DNA of 64,000 nt from positions 1,860,001-1,924,000 of the forward strand of contig NZ_CP128355.1 of NCBI RefSeq assembly GCF_038789205.1. Reading direction: 5' to 3'. The translations under genes and the position numbers were made by a program. The first letter of the stretch is position 1. Every line of letters begins with the position of its first letter. This document shows, in pieces, positions 1 to 9,967 of this stretch. This stretch comes from Staphylococcus hsinchuensis (GTDB lineage Bacteria > Bacillota > Bacilli > Staphylococcales > Staphylococcaceae). Below the pieces are notes generated by a model. It was not told the origin of the DNA, made no database searches, and worked only from the letters and a program-made list of their open reading frames with translations.

Positions 1-1
1 A

Positions 2-334
2 TTAAGCCAAGCCGTAATTGAACTATGTCTTTCACCTAAATCAAACTCAGGCATTAAGGCAATTGATTCAGCATTGTCTGATATTAGAAAAGGCAACGTC
101 GGACAAATACCTAATCATTTACGAGATGGACATTATTCAGGTGCAAAAGATTTAGGTCGCGCAATAGGATACAAATATCCACATAATTATGATAACGGAT
201 TCGTTGCGCAACAATATTTACCGGATAAATTAAAAGATAAAATATATTATGAACCTAAAACAACTTCAAAAACAGAACAACAGTTTAAATCAATTTTCGA
301 ACATATTAATCAATCACAACACAAAAACAAGTAA
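2..334 (+). CDS. rarA: RarA (MgsA-type) replication-associated recombination AAA+ ATPase, C-terminal fragment
   Basis: An open frame enters from the left edge (first full codon at base 2) and stops at TAA 332-334, so only about the last 110 residues are present. The residues LSPKSNS-IKAIDSA, then NVGQIPNHLRDGHY and the tail with GAKDLGRAIGYKYPHNYDNGF, match the conserved C-terminal tetramerisation region of RarA/MgsA ATPases, which act at stalled replication forks. The ATPase core lies outside the window. The gene converges on tcdA, its usual partner in Bacillales. An internal TTG at 74 is not a start because the frame stays open upstream. Confidence 0.9.
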   Translation, partial: LSQAVIELCLSPKSNSGIKAIDSALSDIRKGNVGQIPNHLRDGHYSGAKDLGRAIGYKYPHNYDNGFVAQQYLPDKLKDKIYYEPKTTSKTEQQFKSIFEHINQSQHKNK

Positions 335-370
335 TGATTTAAAACAAAATAGAAGCCGGGACATAAATAC

Positions 371-567
371 CTAGCATTAAGCCCATCAAAGATTTTGATC
401 TTTGATGGGCTTGTTATTGCTCGCTTACCTAGGGGGCTGGGTCGAGCCTCGTTCTCGACCCAATCACAGTGGTATACAAGTGACCATTGTCACTTGCATT
501 AAGAAGTACTAGCTTCAAAATATATCTATTTTGAAGCTAGTACTTCTATACAGGTGTCTCGCAAACA
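371..567 (+). repeat. Hairpin-rich dispersed intergenic repeat, copy 1
   Basis: This stretch after rarA contains four successive inverted repeats: 379-392/399-412 (14 bp, perfect), 439-446/454-461 (8 bp), 477-483/490-496 (7 bp), and 503-522/527-546 (20 bp perfect with a 4-nt loop). Segments 371-391 and 418-451, plus the right end near 552-567, recur in inverted orientation at 30859-31006. The part from 462 to 550 is unique to this copy. It is noncoding. The first hairpin may also end rarA transcription, although no clear T-run follows. Confidence 0.8.
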
Positions 568-654
568 ACACTTAGTTCTTATATATTATTACTACAAAAA
601 AATAAGACACTTTCGTATAATTTAATAAAAACCACTAAACCAAATTAACGAGGT

Positions 655-845
655 GTCTTATGTATAAATTTATAACATGTCTCAAGAAACTCTACTGATG
701 GAAACTGAAATGCTTATCCCTGACAAAATACCGTACAAATTGTAAATCATTTAGTAAAAAAATTCTAGAAAATGAATTCAACCATTCCTATGGTGCCTCT
801 TCTTATCATCCTAAAATGTTTTTATTTTATCTCTTATCTTTGATA
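655..845 (+). pseudogene. IS1182-type transposase N-terminal relic, frameshifted
   Basis: A start-like ATG at 660 opens MYKFIT. One frame change later, an ATG at 677 gives MSQETLLMETEMLIPDKIPY. After another shift the text reads VNHLVKKILENEF then HSYGASSYHPKM, ending near 845. The METxxLIP and YGASSYHPKM segments are typical of the N-terminus of IS1182-family transposases as I know them. At least two frameshifts and loss of everything downstream make it dead. An inverted pair (603-610/653-660) precedes the start. Its tail overlaps the 3' end of tcdA on the other strand. Confidence 0.7.
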
Positions 846-1597
846 CGTGTGACTGGTATATCTTTTAAAATGTCATTAATAACATAACTTGAACAAATTA
901 ATCCTACAACGCTTGGAACAAAAGCATTTGAAGATGGTGGCATTTGCCCTTTTCTTGATGGCGCATTTGCATCTCCAACTTTATCTTTGACGTCTTCTCT
1001 AATAACAATTGGACTTTCATCGGAAAAAACAACTGGTATTCCGCGACGAATGCCTAACTTTTTAAGTTTTTGACGTATAATCTTCGCCATAGGATCTGTA
1101 TGTGTCTGAGAAATGTCTGCAATTTGGAAACGAGTAGGATCTATTTTATTAGCAGCTCCCATACTTGAAATAACTTTAATATCTCTCTTTAAACATTCGT
1201 TCATTAAATGTACTTTATACATTATTGTATCACTCGCATCGATAAAATAATCGATGTCATACTCACTAAATAATGCTTCATACGTTTCTTCAGTATAAAA
1301 CATATGTAACGATGTAACCTTACACTCTGGATTTATTAATTTAATACGTTCTTCCATCAAATTAACTTTACTTTGTCCTACAGTGGTAGTGAGTGCATGT
1401 ATTTGTCGATTGACATTTGTTATATCCACATCATCTTTATCAATTAAAATAATATGTCCTATATTAGTACGTGCTAAAGCTTCTGCTGCAAATGAACCTA
1501 CTCCACCTACACCTAATACGACAACTGTTTTTTCTTTTAATAGGTCTAGACCTTCTTGGCCATATGCTAATTCGTTTCTAGAAAACTGATGTCTCAT
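827..1597 (-). CDS. tcdA: tRNA threonylcarbamoyladenosine dehydratase TcdA
   Basis: This 256-residue ThiF/E1-like protein catalyses the ATP-dependent cyclisation of t6A to ct6A at tRNA position 37. The nucleotide-binding glycine loop GVGGVGS is at residues 29-35, followed by IDKDDVDITNVNRQ and the later MYKVHLMNECL region, all typical of the CsdL/TcdA group. The ATG start has an AAGGAG ribosome site at 1609-1614. A sigma-A promoter lies at 1658-1686. Its last codons overlap a transposase relic on the other strand, so the extreme C-terminus may differ from relatives. Confidence 0.92.
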   Translation of the reverse strand: MRHQFSRNELAYGQEGLDLLKEKTVVVLGVGGVGSFAAEALARTNIGHIILIDKDDVDITNVNRQIHALTTTVGQSKVNLMEERIKLINPECKVTSLHMFYTEETYEALFSEYDIDYFIDASDTIMYKVHLMNECLKRDIKVISSMGAANKIDPTRFQIADISQTHTDPMAKIIRQKLKKLGIRRGIPVVFSDESPIVIREDVKDKVGDANAPSRKGQMPPSSNAFVPSVVGLICSSYVINDILKDIPVTRIKDKR

Positions 1598-1619
1598 TTA
1601 AATCGTTACTCCTTAAAAT

Positions 1620-1638
1620 AATAATGATTCTTATTAAA
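1620..1638. promoter_or_regulatory. Possible Fur-box-like sequence in the tcdA 5' region
   Basis: Nineteen bases between the tcdA promoter and its ribosome site match the classical 19-bp Fur consensus at 13 positions, by hand count. The site is AT-rich and such matches arise by chance in this genome, and no iron-related role is known to me for tcdA. This is a weak call. Confidence 0.2.
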
Positions 1639-1657
1639 CTACTATGCTTTAATATGT

Positions 1658-1686
1658 ATTATATCGAACGAAACAATGATTGCCAA
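1658..1686 (-). promoter_or_regulatory. Sigma-A promoter of tcdA
   Basis: On the minus strand TTGGCA (1681-1686) and TATAAT (1658-1663) are separated by exactly 17 bp, close to the sigma-A consensus. Transcription would start near 1651, about 50 nt before the tcdA ATG. Confidence 0.8.
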
Positions 1687-1736
1687 CGTAAGATTAAATC
1701 AACTAACTATCTAATTTAAATTTTGCATTTTAAACA

Positions 1737-1969
1737 AAAAAATACGCAAGACTTAAAGCCTTGCGTACCGATAGAGTCCGTCTGTGCCGTAGTTATAAAA
1801 TGCTTGATCATTCGGCCTGCTATATAACAGGTGGGTGCCCTGTTTCTTGTTTTGCAAGTCCTCCTTTAGAGGCGTGTGCGCTGCAAGAAAACCTATTGAG
1901 CTCCCTGATCAAAGTGCGTTAGGCCCAAATAAAAAGCAAACTTACGAACACTACAGATGACTATCTTAT
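1737..1969 (-). ncRNA. ssrS: 6S RNA
   Basis: This is a roughly 230-nt noncoding transcript between aspS and tcdA, the place where the Bacillus subtilis 6S-1 gene (bsrA) also sits. It has its own promoter: TTGCTA (1999-2004), a 16-bp spacer and TATGAT (1977-1982), giving a start near 1969. It ends in a perfect 8-bp hairpin (1743-1750/1760-1767) followed by a U-run. The body is rich in long-range complementary segments, as expected for the rod-like 6S fold that sequesters sigma-A RNA polymerase. I recognised it by synteny and shape rather than by covariance scoring. Confidence 0.85.
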
Positions 1970-2025
1970 GCTAAATATCATACCACATAATTCCTATTTA
2001 GCAAGGATTTGAACTTACATTTAGA

Positions 2026-3792
2026 CTAATGACGGATACGTAAAGATAACTCTTCTAATTGTGCGTCAGACACTTCACCTGGTGCATTAGTTAATAAGCA
2101 AGTCGCAGATGCAGTTTTAGGGAACGCAATTGTATCACGTAAGTTCGTACGGCCTGTTAATAACATTACTAATCGGTCTAAGCCTAATGCAATTCCGCCA
2201 TGTGGTGGAGCACCATATTTAAATGCATCCATTAGGAATCCAAACTGTTCTTGTACTTGTTCTTCTGTGAAACCTAATGCTTTAAACATCTTCTGTTGAA
2301 TTTCTGCTTCGTGAATTCTTATTGAACCACCGCCGAGTTCATAACCGTTTAATACGATATCATAGGCATTAGCTTGAGCATTTTCTGGTTCAGTTTCTAA
2401 TTTATCAATGTCTTCTGTTTTTGGTGCAGTGAAAGGATGATGTGCTGCAGTGTAACGTTTAGTATCTTCGTCATATTCTAATAATGGCCAATCAGTTACC
2501 CATAAGAAATTTAATTTAGATTGGTCGATAAGATCTAATTCTTTAGCTAACTTAATACGTAAAGCGCCTAAACTTTGAGCAACAACGTTTGGTTTATCAG
2601 CAACGAACATCACTAAGTCACCTGATTTAGCACCAGTTAATTGTAATACTTGTTCTACATTTTCTTCTTCGAAAAATCTTGCAATCGGACCACTTAATCC
2701 ATCATCTACAACTTTAACCCACGCAAGACCCTTGGCACCATAAATATTTACAAATTCTGTTAAGCCATCCATATCTTTACGTGTATATTGATCGGCAGCA
2801 CCTTCTGCTACAATTGCTTTAATTTCACCGTTATTTTCTACTGTATCTTTAAATACTTTGAAATCCATAGAGCGACCTAAATCAGATACATCTTTCAATT
2901 CCATACCAAAACGTGTATCAGGTTTATCTGAACCGAAACGAGCCATTGCTTCATTATATGTCATACGTGGGAATGGTCGTGGCACCTCTACCCCTTTAAC
3001 ATCTTTAACTACTTTTTGGAGCATTTCTTCTCCCATATCCATAACATCTTCTTGATCGACAAAGCTCATTTCAATATCGACTTGAGTAAATTCTGGTTGA
3101 CGGTCAGCACGTAAATCTTCATCACGGAAACATTTTACGATTTGGTAATATTTATCGAAACCACTGATCATTAATAATTGTTTAAATAACTGTGGTGATT
3201 GTGGTAGTGCATAAAATTCACCTTCGTGTACACGAGAAGGCACTAAATAGTCACGTGCACCCTCAGGAGTTGATTTTGTTAACACTGGCGTTTCAATATC
3301 GAAAAATCCTGTAGAATCTAAATATTGTCTAATTGAACGTGTAGTTTGATGACGCATCTTAAATGTTTGTGCTAATTCTTGTCTTCTTAAATCTAAATAG
3401 CGATACTTTAAGCGAATATTTTCATCAACGTTTTGGTTCTCCTCATTAATCGCAAATGGAGGTGTTTCTGATCTATTTATAATTTCAATGTGTGAAACTT
3501 GAAGTTCAACTTGTCCAGTAGCAATTTTAGGATTTACTGTTTCAGGATCACGTTTTTTAACCGTACCTTTAACTTCAATGATGTATTCTGATCTTACTGT
3601 TTCTGCTGTCGCTAAAGCTTCTTGTGAAAAATCAGGGTTAAATACGATTTGAACAATACCTTCACGATCACGTAAATCAACAAAGATTAGGCCACCTAAA
3701 TCTCTTCGGTTATGTACCCAACCTTTTAATACGATTTCTTGATCTAAATACTCTTCTGTGACTAAACCACAATACGTAGTACGTTTACTCAT
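2026..3792 (-). CDS. aspS: Aspartyl-tRNA synthetase
   Basis: This 588-residue class II synthetase charges tRNA-Asp. It has an N-terminal OB-fold anticodon domain (about residues 1-110), then the catalytic core with motif 2 around [18 protein letters not shown], a bacterial GAD insertion, and motif 3 at [15 protein letters not shown] near the C-terminus. Length and order match bacterial AspRS. It lies 16 bp downstream of hisS and is very probably co-transcribed with it from the hisS T-box leader. The ATG start has an AAGGAG site a few bases upstream. Confidence 0.97.
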   Translation of the reverse strand: MSKRTTYCGLVTEEYLDQEIVLKGWVHNRRDLGGLIFVDLRDREGIVQIVFNPDFSQEALATAETVRSEYIIEVKGTVKKRDPETVNPKIATGQVELQVSHIEIINRSETPPFAINEENQNVDENIRLKYRYLDLRRQELAQTFKMRHQTTRSIRQYLDSTGFFDIETPVLTKSTPEGARDYLVPSRVHEGEFYALPQSPQLFKQLLMISGFDKYYQIVKCFRDEDLRADRQPEFTQVDIEMSFVDQEDVMDMGEEMLQKVVKDVKGVEVPRPFPRMTYNEAMARFGSDKPDTRFGMELKDVSDLGRSMDFKVFKDTVENNGEIKAIVAEGAADQYTRKDMDGLTEFVNIYGAKGLAWVKVVDDGLSGPIARFFEEENVEQVLQLTGAKSGDLVMFVADKPNVVAQSLGALRIKLAKELDLIDQSKLNFLWVTDWPLLEYDEDTKRYTAAHHPFTAPKTEDIDKLETEPENAQANAYDIVLNGYELGGGSIRIHEAEIQQKMFKALGFTEEQVQEQFGFLMDAFKYGAPPHGGIALGLDRLVMLLTGRTNLRDTIAFPKTASATCLLTNAPGEVSDAQLEELSLRIRH

Positions 3793-3808
3793 TTATATCT
3801 TCTCCTTA

Positions 3809-5068
3809 TTAATTAAAAAAGTTTACTATTTCAGATAGTCGAATTGTTTCACTGTTACCTGATTCCATATGTTTTACGTTAATTTGATTGTTTTCTAATT
3901 CTTGATCTCCAATAACAACTGTATAGCGAGCTTTCAGTCTATCAGCTTGTTTCATTTGACCTTTAATCTTGCGTTCCATGTAATCTTTATCAGCTTTCAC
4001 ACCGTTGTGGCGTAATTTATTTAACAATTGTACGGCATAATCATCAGCTTCTTCTCCCATCGTAACGATGAAGAGATCTAAATTATTTTCAACACCAAGA
4101 TCAATGCCTTCTTCTTCTAAAGCCATCAATAAACGTTCGATACTAAATGCAAAGCCAATGCCTGTTTCACTTGGACCATCTAATAACTCTAATAATCCGT
4201 TATAGCGTCCCCCACCACAAAGCGTTGTGATTGCACCATCATAATCAGGATTATCAATCATTAGTTCAAATGCAGTGTGCGTGTAATAATCTAATCCACG
4301 AACTAAGTTTGAATCTTCTACATATGGAATATCGAGCTCATCTAAATACTGTTTTACATTTGCAAAATATGTTTTTGATTCTTCGTTTAAATAATCGTTA
4401 ATTTTTGGTGCATTTTGAATGGCTTCATGATTTTGGTCTACTTTACAATCTAGTATTCTCATTGGATTCGTGTGTAGTCTAGATTGGCAATCAGAACAAA
4501 ACTCGCCTATCACAGGTTCAAAATGTTTAACTAACGCTTCATTGTATTCTTTACGTGAATCAATATCACCAATACTATTAATTACAAGTTTCAAATGTTT
4601 TAAACCGAATGATTGATATATATGCATAACCATCGCTAATACTTCGGCATCAATTGCTGGATTCTCAGCACCAATTGCTTCTACACCGAATTGAGTAAAT
4701 TGTCTATAACGTCCGCGTTGTTTACGTTCATAACGGAACATTGGACCATTATAATAAAGTTTAACTGGTTGATTCGGTAAACCTTGCATTTTGTTCTCAA
4801 TATATGAACGTACTACAGCCGCTGTACCTTCTGGTCTTAACGTAATGCTACGGTCACCTTTATCTTTAAATGTATACATTTCTTTTTGCACAACATCAGT
4901 TGAATCACCCACGCCTCTAGCAAATAAATCAGTGCTCTCAAATATAGGTGTTCTAATTTCTTGATAATTATATAATTTCATTAATTCATGTAATTTTGCT
5001 TCTATCAACTGCCATTTTTTGGTTTCTTCAGGTAAAATATCTTGTGTCCCTCTAGGAATATTTATCAT
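3809..5068 (-). CDS. hisS: Histidyl-tRNA synthetase
   Basis: This 419-residue class II synthetase contains the HisRS signatures LVRGLDYYTHTAFE and the catalytic GGGRYNGL, with a C-terminal anticodon-binding domain. I chose the ATG at 5066-5068 (MINIPRGTQD), which sits 9 nt after AAGGAG (5078-5083). An in-frame TTG six bases upstream is too close to that site. It is preceded by a T-box leader and followed by aspS, so both enzymes should respond to uncharged tRNA-His. Confidence 0.96.
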   Translation of the reverse strand: MINIPRGTQDILPEETKKWQLIEAKLHELMKLYNYQEIRTPIFESTDLFARGVGDSTDVVQKEMYTFKDKGDRSITLRPEGTAAVVRSYIENKMQGLPNQPVKLYYNGPMFRYERKQRGRYRQFTQFGVEAIGAENPAIDAEVLAMVMHIYQSFGLKHLKLVINSIGDIDSRKEYNEALVKHFEPVIGEFCSDCQSRLHTNPMRILDCKVDQNHEAIQNAPKINDYLNEESKTYFANVKQYLDELDIPYVEDSNLVRGLDYYTHTAFELMIDNPDYDGAITTLCGGGRYNGLLELLDGPSETGIGFAFSIERLLMALEEEGIDLGVENNLDLFIVTMGEEADDYAVQLLNKLRHNGVKADKDYMERKIKGQMKQADRLKARYTVVIGDQELENNQINVKHMESGNSETIRLSEIVNFFN

Positions 5069-5091
5069 AAACAACCTCTCCTTTTCGACAA

Positions 5092-5310
5092 TAAAAAAGC
5101 CCCTTGCATGACTATACAGTCATACAAGGGACGAAACTCCGTGTTGCCACCCTTATTGGTTACAATAACAAAAAGTGTAACCCACTTCATACGAATAACG
5201 TTCGTTAAACGGCTTGTATAAGCACCTGTTCTTGTGTTTAAACCCAAAATTACTCAGCATAATGTTTCAGCCTAGCATTACGTCTCTACGCACAATTATT
5301 GTACTACCTG
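5092..5310 (-). promoter_or_regulatory. T-box leader of hisS-aspS
   Basis: On the minus strand the conserved T-box sequence AGGGTGGCAACACGG (within 5137-5153) precedes an intrinsic terminator with arms 5101-5113/5118-5130 and a U-run. Upstream lies a long structured region expected to hold Stem I. A CAC (His) triplet in the upstream half (near 5234) is a candidate specifier. Uncharged tRNA-His should favour the antiterminator and expression of hisS and aspS. The 5' limit is approximate. Confidence 0.88.
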
Positions 5311-5398
5311 TTTCATAGTGAGTCTTCAAGAATCATAACGGTTTTAATATAGAATTCAAGTTATATGTTAACTGTTTTTGAAATGATTTGCAACATAT

Positions 5399-6274
5399 TT
5401 AACCAGAGAAATAAGTTTCTAACCCATCGACTATGCCACGTTCTACAATTTGTCTGTGTAATCTATCCTTAATCATATTCTCATCTGTTGGATTACTGAT
5501 ATAGCCCATCTCTATTAATACAGCTGGTATATCAGTTTGTCTTAAAACTTGATAGTTTTGTTGTCTTGCACCTTTATTTGTCAACAATGCTTTTTTCTGT
5601 AAGCTCGCATTTAACGTTTGGGCTAATGTTTGTTGATTTTGTTTAAACCAATAAACTGTGCTACCGTTTGCTTTATCTGATTTTAATGCGTCGTTATGTA
5701 TACTGATATAAGCATCACCTTTAATATTTCGATCATCAAGTGACACATATGTATCAGAATTACGTGTCATAGTTACAGTTGCACCTTTTTTCTCAAGAAG
5801 CTTTTTTAATTCTTTAGCTGTTTTCAAAGTGTAAGTCTTTTCTTTACTTTTTTTATTTGTATTACTGGAAGCTCCTTCATCACTGCCCCCATGTCCAGGG
5901 TCTAATACGATTGTTTTTTTCTTAAGTGGTTTTTTGTTAGGGTTAGCATCAGATTTGATATTGAGGTTGGTATGCCACCCAGCAATCCAACCTTTTTCTT
6001 TACCATTAGATGACTCTACTTGAATCCATTTTCCTTGTTCACTTACTTTGTTGAAGTTTTGCCCTTGGTGTACTTTATTTAATTCAGGATAAACAGGACT
6101 TGGTCCGGTTCTTAACTCAGCGTTCTCTGTAACATAAATATTATTACTATCTTTATCATTAACATTTAATAATGCAATGATTAAAATTACAAAGAAAACA
6201 AAAGAAATTGCGATAATTAATGAAGGTAAATTTAAAAGATTATGTTTCTCTAACCATGCGATGATTTTTTTCAT
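5399..6274 (-). CDS. lytH: LytH, membrane-anchored cell-wall amidase
   Basis: This 291-residue protein has an N-terminal transmembrane anchor (about residues 17-38), an SH3b-like domain (about 48-105) and an Amidase_3 zinc domain. LDPGHGG carries the first zinc histidine, SIHND a second, and LIEMGYISN the C-terminal catalytic glutamate region. Staphylococcal LytH trims uncrosslinked peptidoglycan and helps control division and cell size. Its start overlaps the stop of dtd by four bases (ATGA), indicating translational coupling in the rel-dtd-lytH unit. Confidence 0.92.
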   Translation of the reverse strand: MKKIIAWLEKHNLLNLPSLIIAISFVFFVILIIALLNVNDKDSNNIYVTENAELRTGPSPVYPELNKVHQGQNFNKVSEQGKWIQVESSNGKEKGWIAGWHTNLNIKSDANPNKKPLKKKTIVLDPGHGGSDEGASSNTNKKSKEKTYTLKTAKELKKLLEKKGATVTMTRNSDTYVSLDDRNIKGDAYISIHNDALKSDKANGSTVYWFKQNQQTLAQTLNASLQKKALLTNKGARQQNYQVLRQTDIPAVLIEMGYISNPTDENMIKDRLHRQIVERGIVDGLETYFSG

Positions 6275-6723
6275 ATTATTTTGCCATCCTGACTTTCGTA
6301 TATAACAGTCACAGGTCCATCGTTTGCGATATCTACAAGCATGTCTGTACCGAATTCACCTGTTTTAACTTCAATTCCGTAAGCAAGTAATGCATCATTG
6401 AACTGTTCATACATTTCTTTTGCTTCTTGTGGTGGCATAGATTTAGCAAAACCTGGGCGGTTTCCTTTTCTAACATCTGCATATAATGTGAATTGAGAAA
6501 TAGATAGAATCTGACCTTCAATTTGTTGAATATTAAGATTTAACTTACCACTTTCATCTTCAAATAATCGTGCATTAGCGATCTTTTTAGCTAAAGTCTC
6601 TATGTCAGCTTTAGTTGAAGATTGGCCAACCCCAACGAGTAAACAAAAACCTTGATTTATACTATTTTCAATGGATTCATTAGTAACCTTTGCTTCTTTT
6701 ACTCTTTGAACCACTATTTTCAT
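6271..6723 (-). CDS. dtd: D-aminoacyl-tRNA deacylase Dtd
   Basis: This 150-residue enzyme hydrolyses D-aminoacyl-tRNAs and mischarged glycyl-tRNA-Ala. The two hallmark motifs are visible: SQFTL at 76-80 and GPVT at 136-139. The length is normal for the family. It lies 13 bp downstream of rel and overlaps lytH by four bases, the standard Firmicute arrangement. Confidence 0.95.
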   Translation of the reverse strand: MKIVVQRVKEAKVTNESIENSINQGFCLLVGVGQSSTKADIETLAKKIANARLFEDESGKLNLNIQQIEGQILSISQFTLYADVRKGNRPGFAKSMPPQEAKEMYEQFNDALLAYGIEVKTGEFGTDMLVDIANDGPVTVIYESQDGKII

Positions 6724-6736
6724 TTATGTTGCACCT

Positions 6737-8926
6737 CTAATTCCATACTCTCGTGACGGTATACACATCTCCGAGCTGTTTAATTTTATCTACAACTTGG
6801 TATACTTCGTTTACATTTTTTACCATAACGCTAATATTAATAACTGCATTTTTATCCACATCAGATCTACCAGCAAATTTGACAAGGTTGCTCTTTGTAG
6901 AATTTACAGCCTGTAATATTTCATTAAGTAGTCCATTTCTATCATATGCATTAACTTCTAAATCAACTTGATATCGTTGTGAAGAGTCTTTAGAACGCAC
7001 CCATTCTACGTTAATTAAACGGTTTTGTTCGTTTCTAATATTTGGACAATCAGTTCTATGTACCTTTATACCATGACCCTTCGTGATATAACCTACAATA
7101 TCATCTCCTGGGATTGGATTACAACATTTTGATAATTTGATCAAGACATTTTCAATACCTTCAACATAAACTCCACTGTCAGTTGTAATGCCGTCTTTTA
7201 TAGGGATTGATTTGCTTATTTCTTGTGCTTCGTTAAGTGCTTTCTGTTTATCTAAAATACGTTGCTTTTCTGTTAATTTATTTGCGATTTGTAACGACGT
7301 CACACCGCCGAACCCAACTGCTGCAAATAAATCATCTTCATTTGTAAAGTTATATTTCTCATTTACGATTTGAATATTTTCATCCGTTAAAACATCTTCA
7401 ACTCTAAATCCTTGATCTTTAATTTCCGCTTCGACCATGAACTTACCTTTTTCGATGTTCGATGAACGATCTTGTTTTTTGAAGAAACTTCTAATTTTAC
7501 TCTTCGCACTTGAGGATTTAACAATTTTTAACCAATCACGACTTGGACCATATGAATGTTTACTCGTTCTAATTTCAACGATATCACCTGTTTGCAAGAC
7601 ATAATCGATTGGTTCTATTTTACCATTTACTTTGGCGCCAATCATCTTATTTCCTACTTCACTATGAATCGAATATGCAAAGTCTATTGGAACGGCACCA
7701 TAAGGTAATTCGATAACATCACTTTCAGGCGTGAAAGCATACACTTTATCACTTTGTAAATCAAACTTCAGTGTTTCCATAAATTCTTGCGCATCTGAAG
7801 TGGTATTATCTGTTTCGGCTAATTCTTTTAACCAATTCAGTTTTTTATTAAAATTCTGAGATTCGTCAGTAACTTGTTTGCCTTCTTTATATGCCCAATG
7901 CGCAGCAACCCCATGTTCAGCTATTTCATGCATTTCAAAGGTACGAATTTGAATTTCTAATGGATCACCGTTAGGCCCAACAACGGTGGTGTGTAATGAT
8001 TGATACATATTTTGTTTAGGCATTGCAATATAGTCTTTAAATCTACCTGGCATAGGTTTCCATAAAGTGTGAACTAAACCTAATACAGCATAGCAATCAT
8101 TAATCGAATTAACGATCACTCTTATAGCTAATAAATCAAATATTTGATCAAATTGCTTCTTCTGTTTCACCATTTTTCTATAAATGCTATAAATATGCTT
8201 AGGTCTACCGTTAATTTCACCATCGATTTTCATTTTAGTCATATCTACATTAATACGGTCAATGGCATTTTGAATGTATTCTTCTCGTTCGCTTCTTTTC
8301 TTTCTCATTAAATTGACAATTCTGAAATATTGCACGCTATCTATATATCGTAAAGAAGTATCTTCTAACTCCCACTTAATCGTATTAATACCTAAACGAT
8401 GCGCTAATGGTGCGTATATCTCTAAAGTCTCTCGAGAAATACGAATTTGTTTTTCTCTTTTCATTGCCTTTAACGTTCTCATATTATGTAGACGATCAGC
8501 TAATTTAACTAAAATGACACGCACATCTTTAGCTATAGCAATAAATAACTTACGGTGATTTTCAGCTTGTTGTTCTTCTTTTGATCTGTATTTCACCTTT
8601 TTAAGTTTAGTCACACCTTCAACGATGACTGCAATTTCTTCATTAAACATGCCTTTTACATCATCAAATGTATAAGGTGTATCCTCTATTACATCATGTA
8701 AAAACCCAGCGACAATGGTAGGCCCGTCTAAATGCATTTCAGTCAAAATACCTGCGACCTGAATGGGGTGCATGATATATGGAAGGCCATTTTTACGAAA
8801 TTGTCCTTCATGTGCTTCATATGCGATATGATAACTTTTTAGCACAAACTCATAATCTTCTTTTGTTAAATATGATTTGGCTTTATATAATACCTCATCC
8901 GCACTATATGGATATTCATTATTCAT
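6737..8926 (-). CDS. relA: Bifunctional (p)ppGpp synthetase/hydrolase Rel
   Basis: This 729-residue long RSH enzyme makes and degrades (p)ppGpp in the stringent response. The hydrolase HD domain is intact (H53, HDVIEDT at 77-83). The synthetase domain follows with [21 protein letters not shown] and EIQIRT. Then come a TGS domain, a conserved [10 protein letters not shown] zinc region and a C-terminal ACT domain. Both catalytic halves look functional. The ATG has a run of six G residues (8934-8939) as a ribosome site. The gene heads the rel-dtd-lytH unit. Confidence 0.96.
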   Translation of the reverse strand: MNNEYPYSADEVLYKAKSYLTKEDYEFVLKSYHIAYEAHEGQFRKNGLPYIMHPIQVAGILTEMHLDGPTIVAGFLHDVIEDTPYTFDDVKGMFNEEIAVIVEGVTKLKKVKYRSKEEQQAENHRKLFIAIAKDVRVILVKLADRLHNMRTLKAMKREKQIRISRETLEIYAPLAHRLGINTIKWELEDTSLRYIDSVQYFRIVNLMRKKRSEREEYIQNAIDRINVDMTKMKIDGEINGRPKHIYSIYRKMVKQKKQFDQIFDLLAIRVIVNSINDCYAVLGLVHTLWKPMPGRFKDYIAMPKQNMYQSLHTTVVGPNGDPLEIQIRTFEMHEIAEHGVAAHWAYKEGKQVTDESQNFNKKLNWLKELAETDNTTSDAQEFMETLKFDLQSDKVYAFTPESDVIELPYGAVPIDFAYSIHSEVGNKMIGAKVNGKIEPIDYVLQTGDIVEIRTSKHSYGPSRDWLKIVKSSSAKSKIRSFFKKQDRSSNIEKGKFMVEAEIKDQGFRVEDVLTDENIQIVNEKYNFTNEDDLFAAVGFGGVTSLQIANKLTEKQRILDKQKALNEAQEISKSIPIKDGITTDSGVYVEGIENVLIKLSKCCNPIPGDDIVGYITKGHGIKVHRTDCPNIRNEQNRLINVEWVRSKDSSQRYQVDLEVNAYDRNGLLNEILQAVNSTKSNLVKFAGRSDVDKNAVINISVMVKNVNEVYQVVDKIKQLGDVYTVTRVWN

Positions 8927-9371
8927 TTGAGACCCCCCATTCTATTTTAAACATCAATTTCAATATTTATCTGTCATATTATTACAAAAATTCAAGATAA
9001 GAAAGAAATTTAACATGATATCATTGTTTACTTGTTTTACCCATATAACGATAGTAAAAGTACGATTTTCATAATAATAAATACATATACTGTATTTATT
9101 ATTATGCACCTAGTAGTTACTTGAAAGTGTGATTGATGACAAGTTCTAAATGCAAATTTCTATTTCGAATACGTATTATCCTTAGGTTTAAGTTACTAAT
9201 ATGACATTATAATTCTTACTCTATAATTTTTGATAATAGTTATATAATACTACATGTTATTAAATAAATAAATGCGTTCAATAGATGAAATAACATTTTG
9301 TATAATGCGTTACAGCAATTTAACTAAATTGGAAACATTTCCATCTTAGTGTATAAATATTTGGCATAGAG
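8927..9371. other. Long rel-apt intergenic region, no gene seen
   Basis: About 445 bp of AT-rich DNA before the apt terminator. No open frame with a ribosome site was found on either strand. The notable features are a perfect 16-bp inverted repeat at 9070-9106 and a short palindrome (9330-9335/9338-9343). The rel promoter should lie in the right-hand part but no consensus pair was convincing. Confidence 0.6.
9070..9106. repeat. Perfect 16-bp inverted repeat, unknown role
   Basis: Arms 9070-9085 and 9091-9106 are exactly complementary with a 5-nt centre. The arms are almost pure A/T. No T-run follows on either side, so a standard terminator is unlikely. It lies about 145 bp upstream of the rel start and could be an operator or an extruding cruciform. 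Confidence 0.75.
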
Positions 9372-9415
9372 AAAAACCAAATGACCGCCAACATCTTTGG
9401 CATCACTTGGTTTTT
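9372..9415 (-). terminator. Terminator of recJ-apt
   Basis: Arms 9372-9384 and 9403-9415 form a 13-bp stem with one G-U pair. The stem ends in A/U runs on both sides, so it could work in both directions. It follows the apt stop by about 20 bp. Confidence 0.8.
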
Positions 9416-9436
9416 AATTAATATTTACACTTTCTA

Positions 9437-9955
9437 TTATTCGTCGTAAGAGATTAATCGCATAACATCATAATCTTTTAATTTATCAATACCATTTAAA
9501 TATTTAAGTTCAATTATGAAAGCTAAACCGACCACAATGCCGCCTAATTTTTCAACGATTTTAATCGTGGCTTCTACTGTCCCACCAGTTGCCAATAAAT
9601 CGTCAGTAATTAATACGCGTTGACCTAGTTTAATAGCGTCTTTGTGCATTGTTAAGACATTTGTTCCATATTCTAAATCATATTCATAACGCTCGACTTC
9701 CCTAGGTAACTTACCTTCTTTACGCACTGGAACAAAACCTATTCCCATTGAATACGCTACTGGACAGCCGATTATAAAGCCACGTGCTTCCGGACCTACT
9801 ATAAGGTCTACGTCTCTATTTTTAGCATACTCAACGATTTGATCCGTAGCATAACCAAAAGCTTCACCGTTATCCATAATTGTCGTAATATCTTTAAAGT
9901 TTACACCCGGTTTTGGCCAATCACTGACTTCTGATACATATTGCTTTAAATCCAT
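9437..9955 (-). CDS. apt: Adenine phosphoribosyltransferase
   Basis: This 172-residue purine salvage enzyme converts adenine and PRPP to AMP. The PRPP loop [13 protein letters not shown] is at residues 114-126, and the [10 protein letters not shown] segment is typical of APRT. It is 12 bp downstream of recJ and followed by its own terminator. In Firmicutes apt usually sits next to rel, as here, linking purine salvage to the stringent response. Confidence 0.96.
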   Translation of the reverse strand: MDLKQYVSEVSDWPKPGVNFKDITTIMDNGEAFGYATDQIVEYAKNRDVDLIVGPEARGFIIGCPVAYSMGIGFVPVRKEGKLPREVERYEYDLEYGTNVLTMHKDAIKLGQRVLITDDLLATGGTVEATIKIVEKLGGIVVGLAFIIELKYLNGIDKLKDYDVMRLISYDE

Positions 9956-9967
9956 ACAAACTTCCTC

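Noticed and set aside
371..567. CRISPR array
   Set aside because: The repeated elements are hairpins of different sequence, not direct repeats with regular spacers; there are no cas genes.
5065..5247. 60-codon minus-strand frame upstream of hisS
   Set aside because: It lies within the hisS T-box leader; its T-box and terminator explain the sequence.
5250..5340. Possible -35/-10 pair for the hisS leader (TTGAAG and TACAAT)
   Set aside because: The spacer is 20 bp, too long for a confident call.
8779..9000. 73-codon plus-strand frame across the rel start
   Set aside because: Mostly antisense to rel, with no ribosome site.
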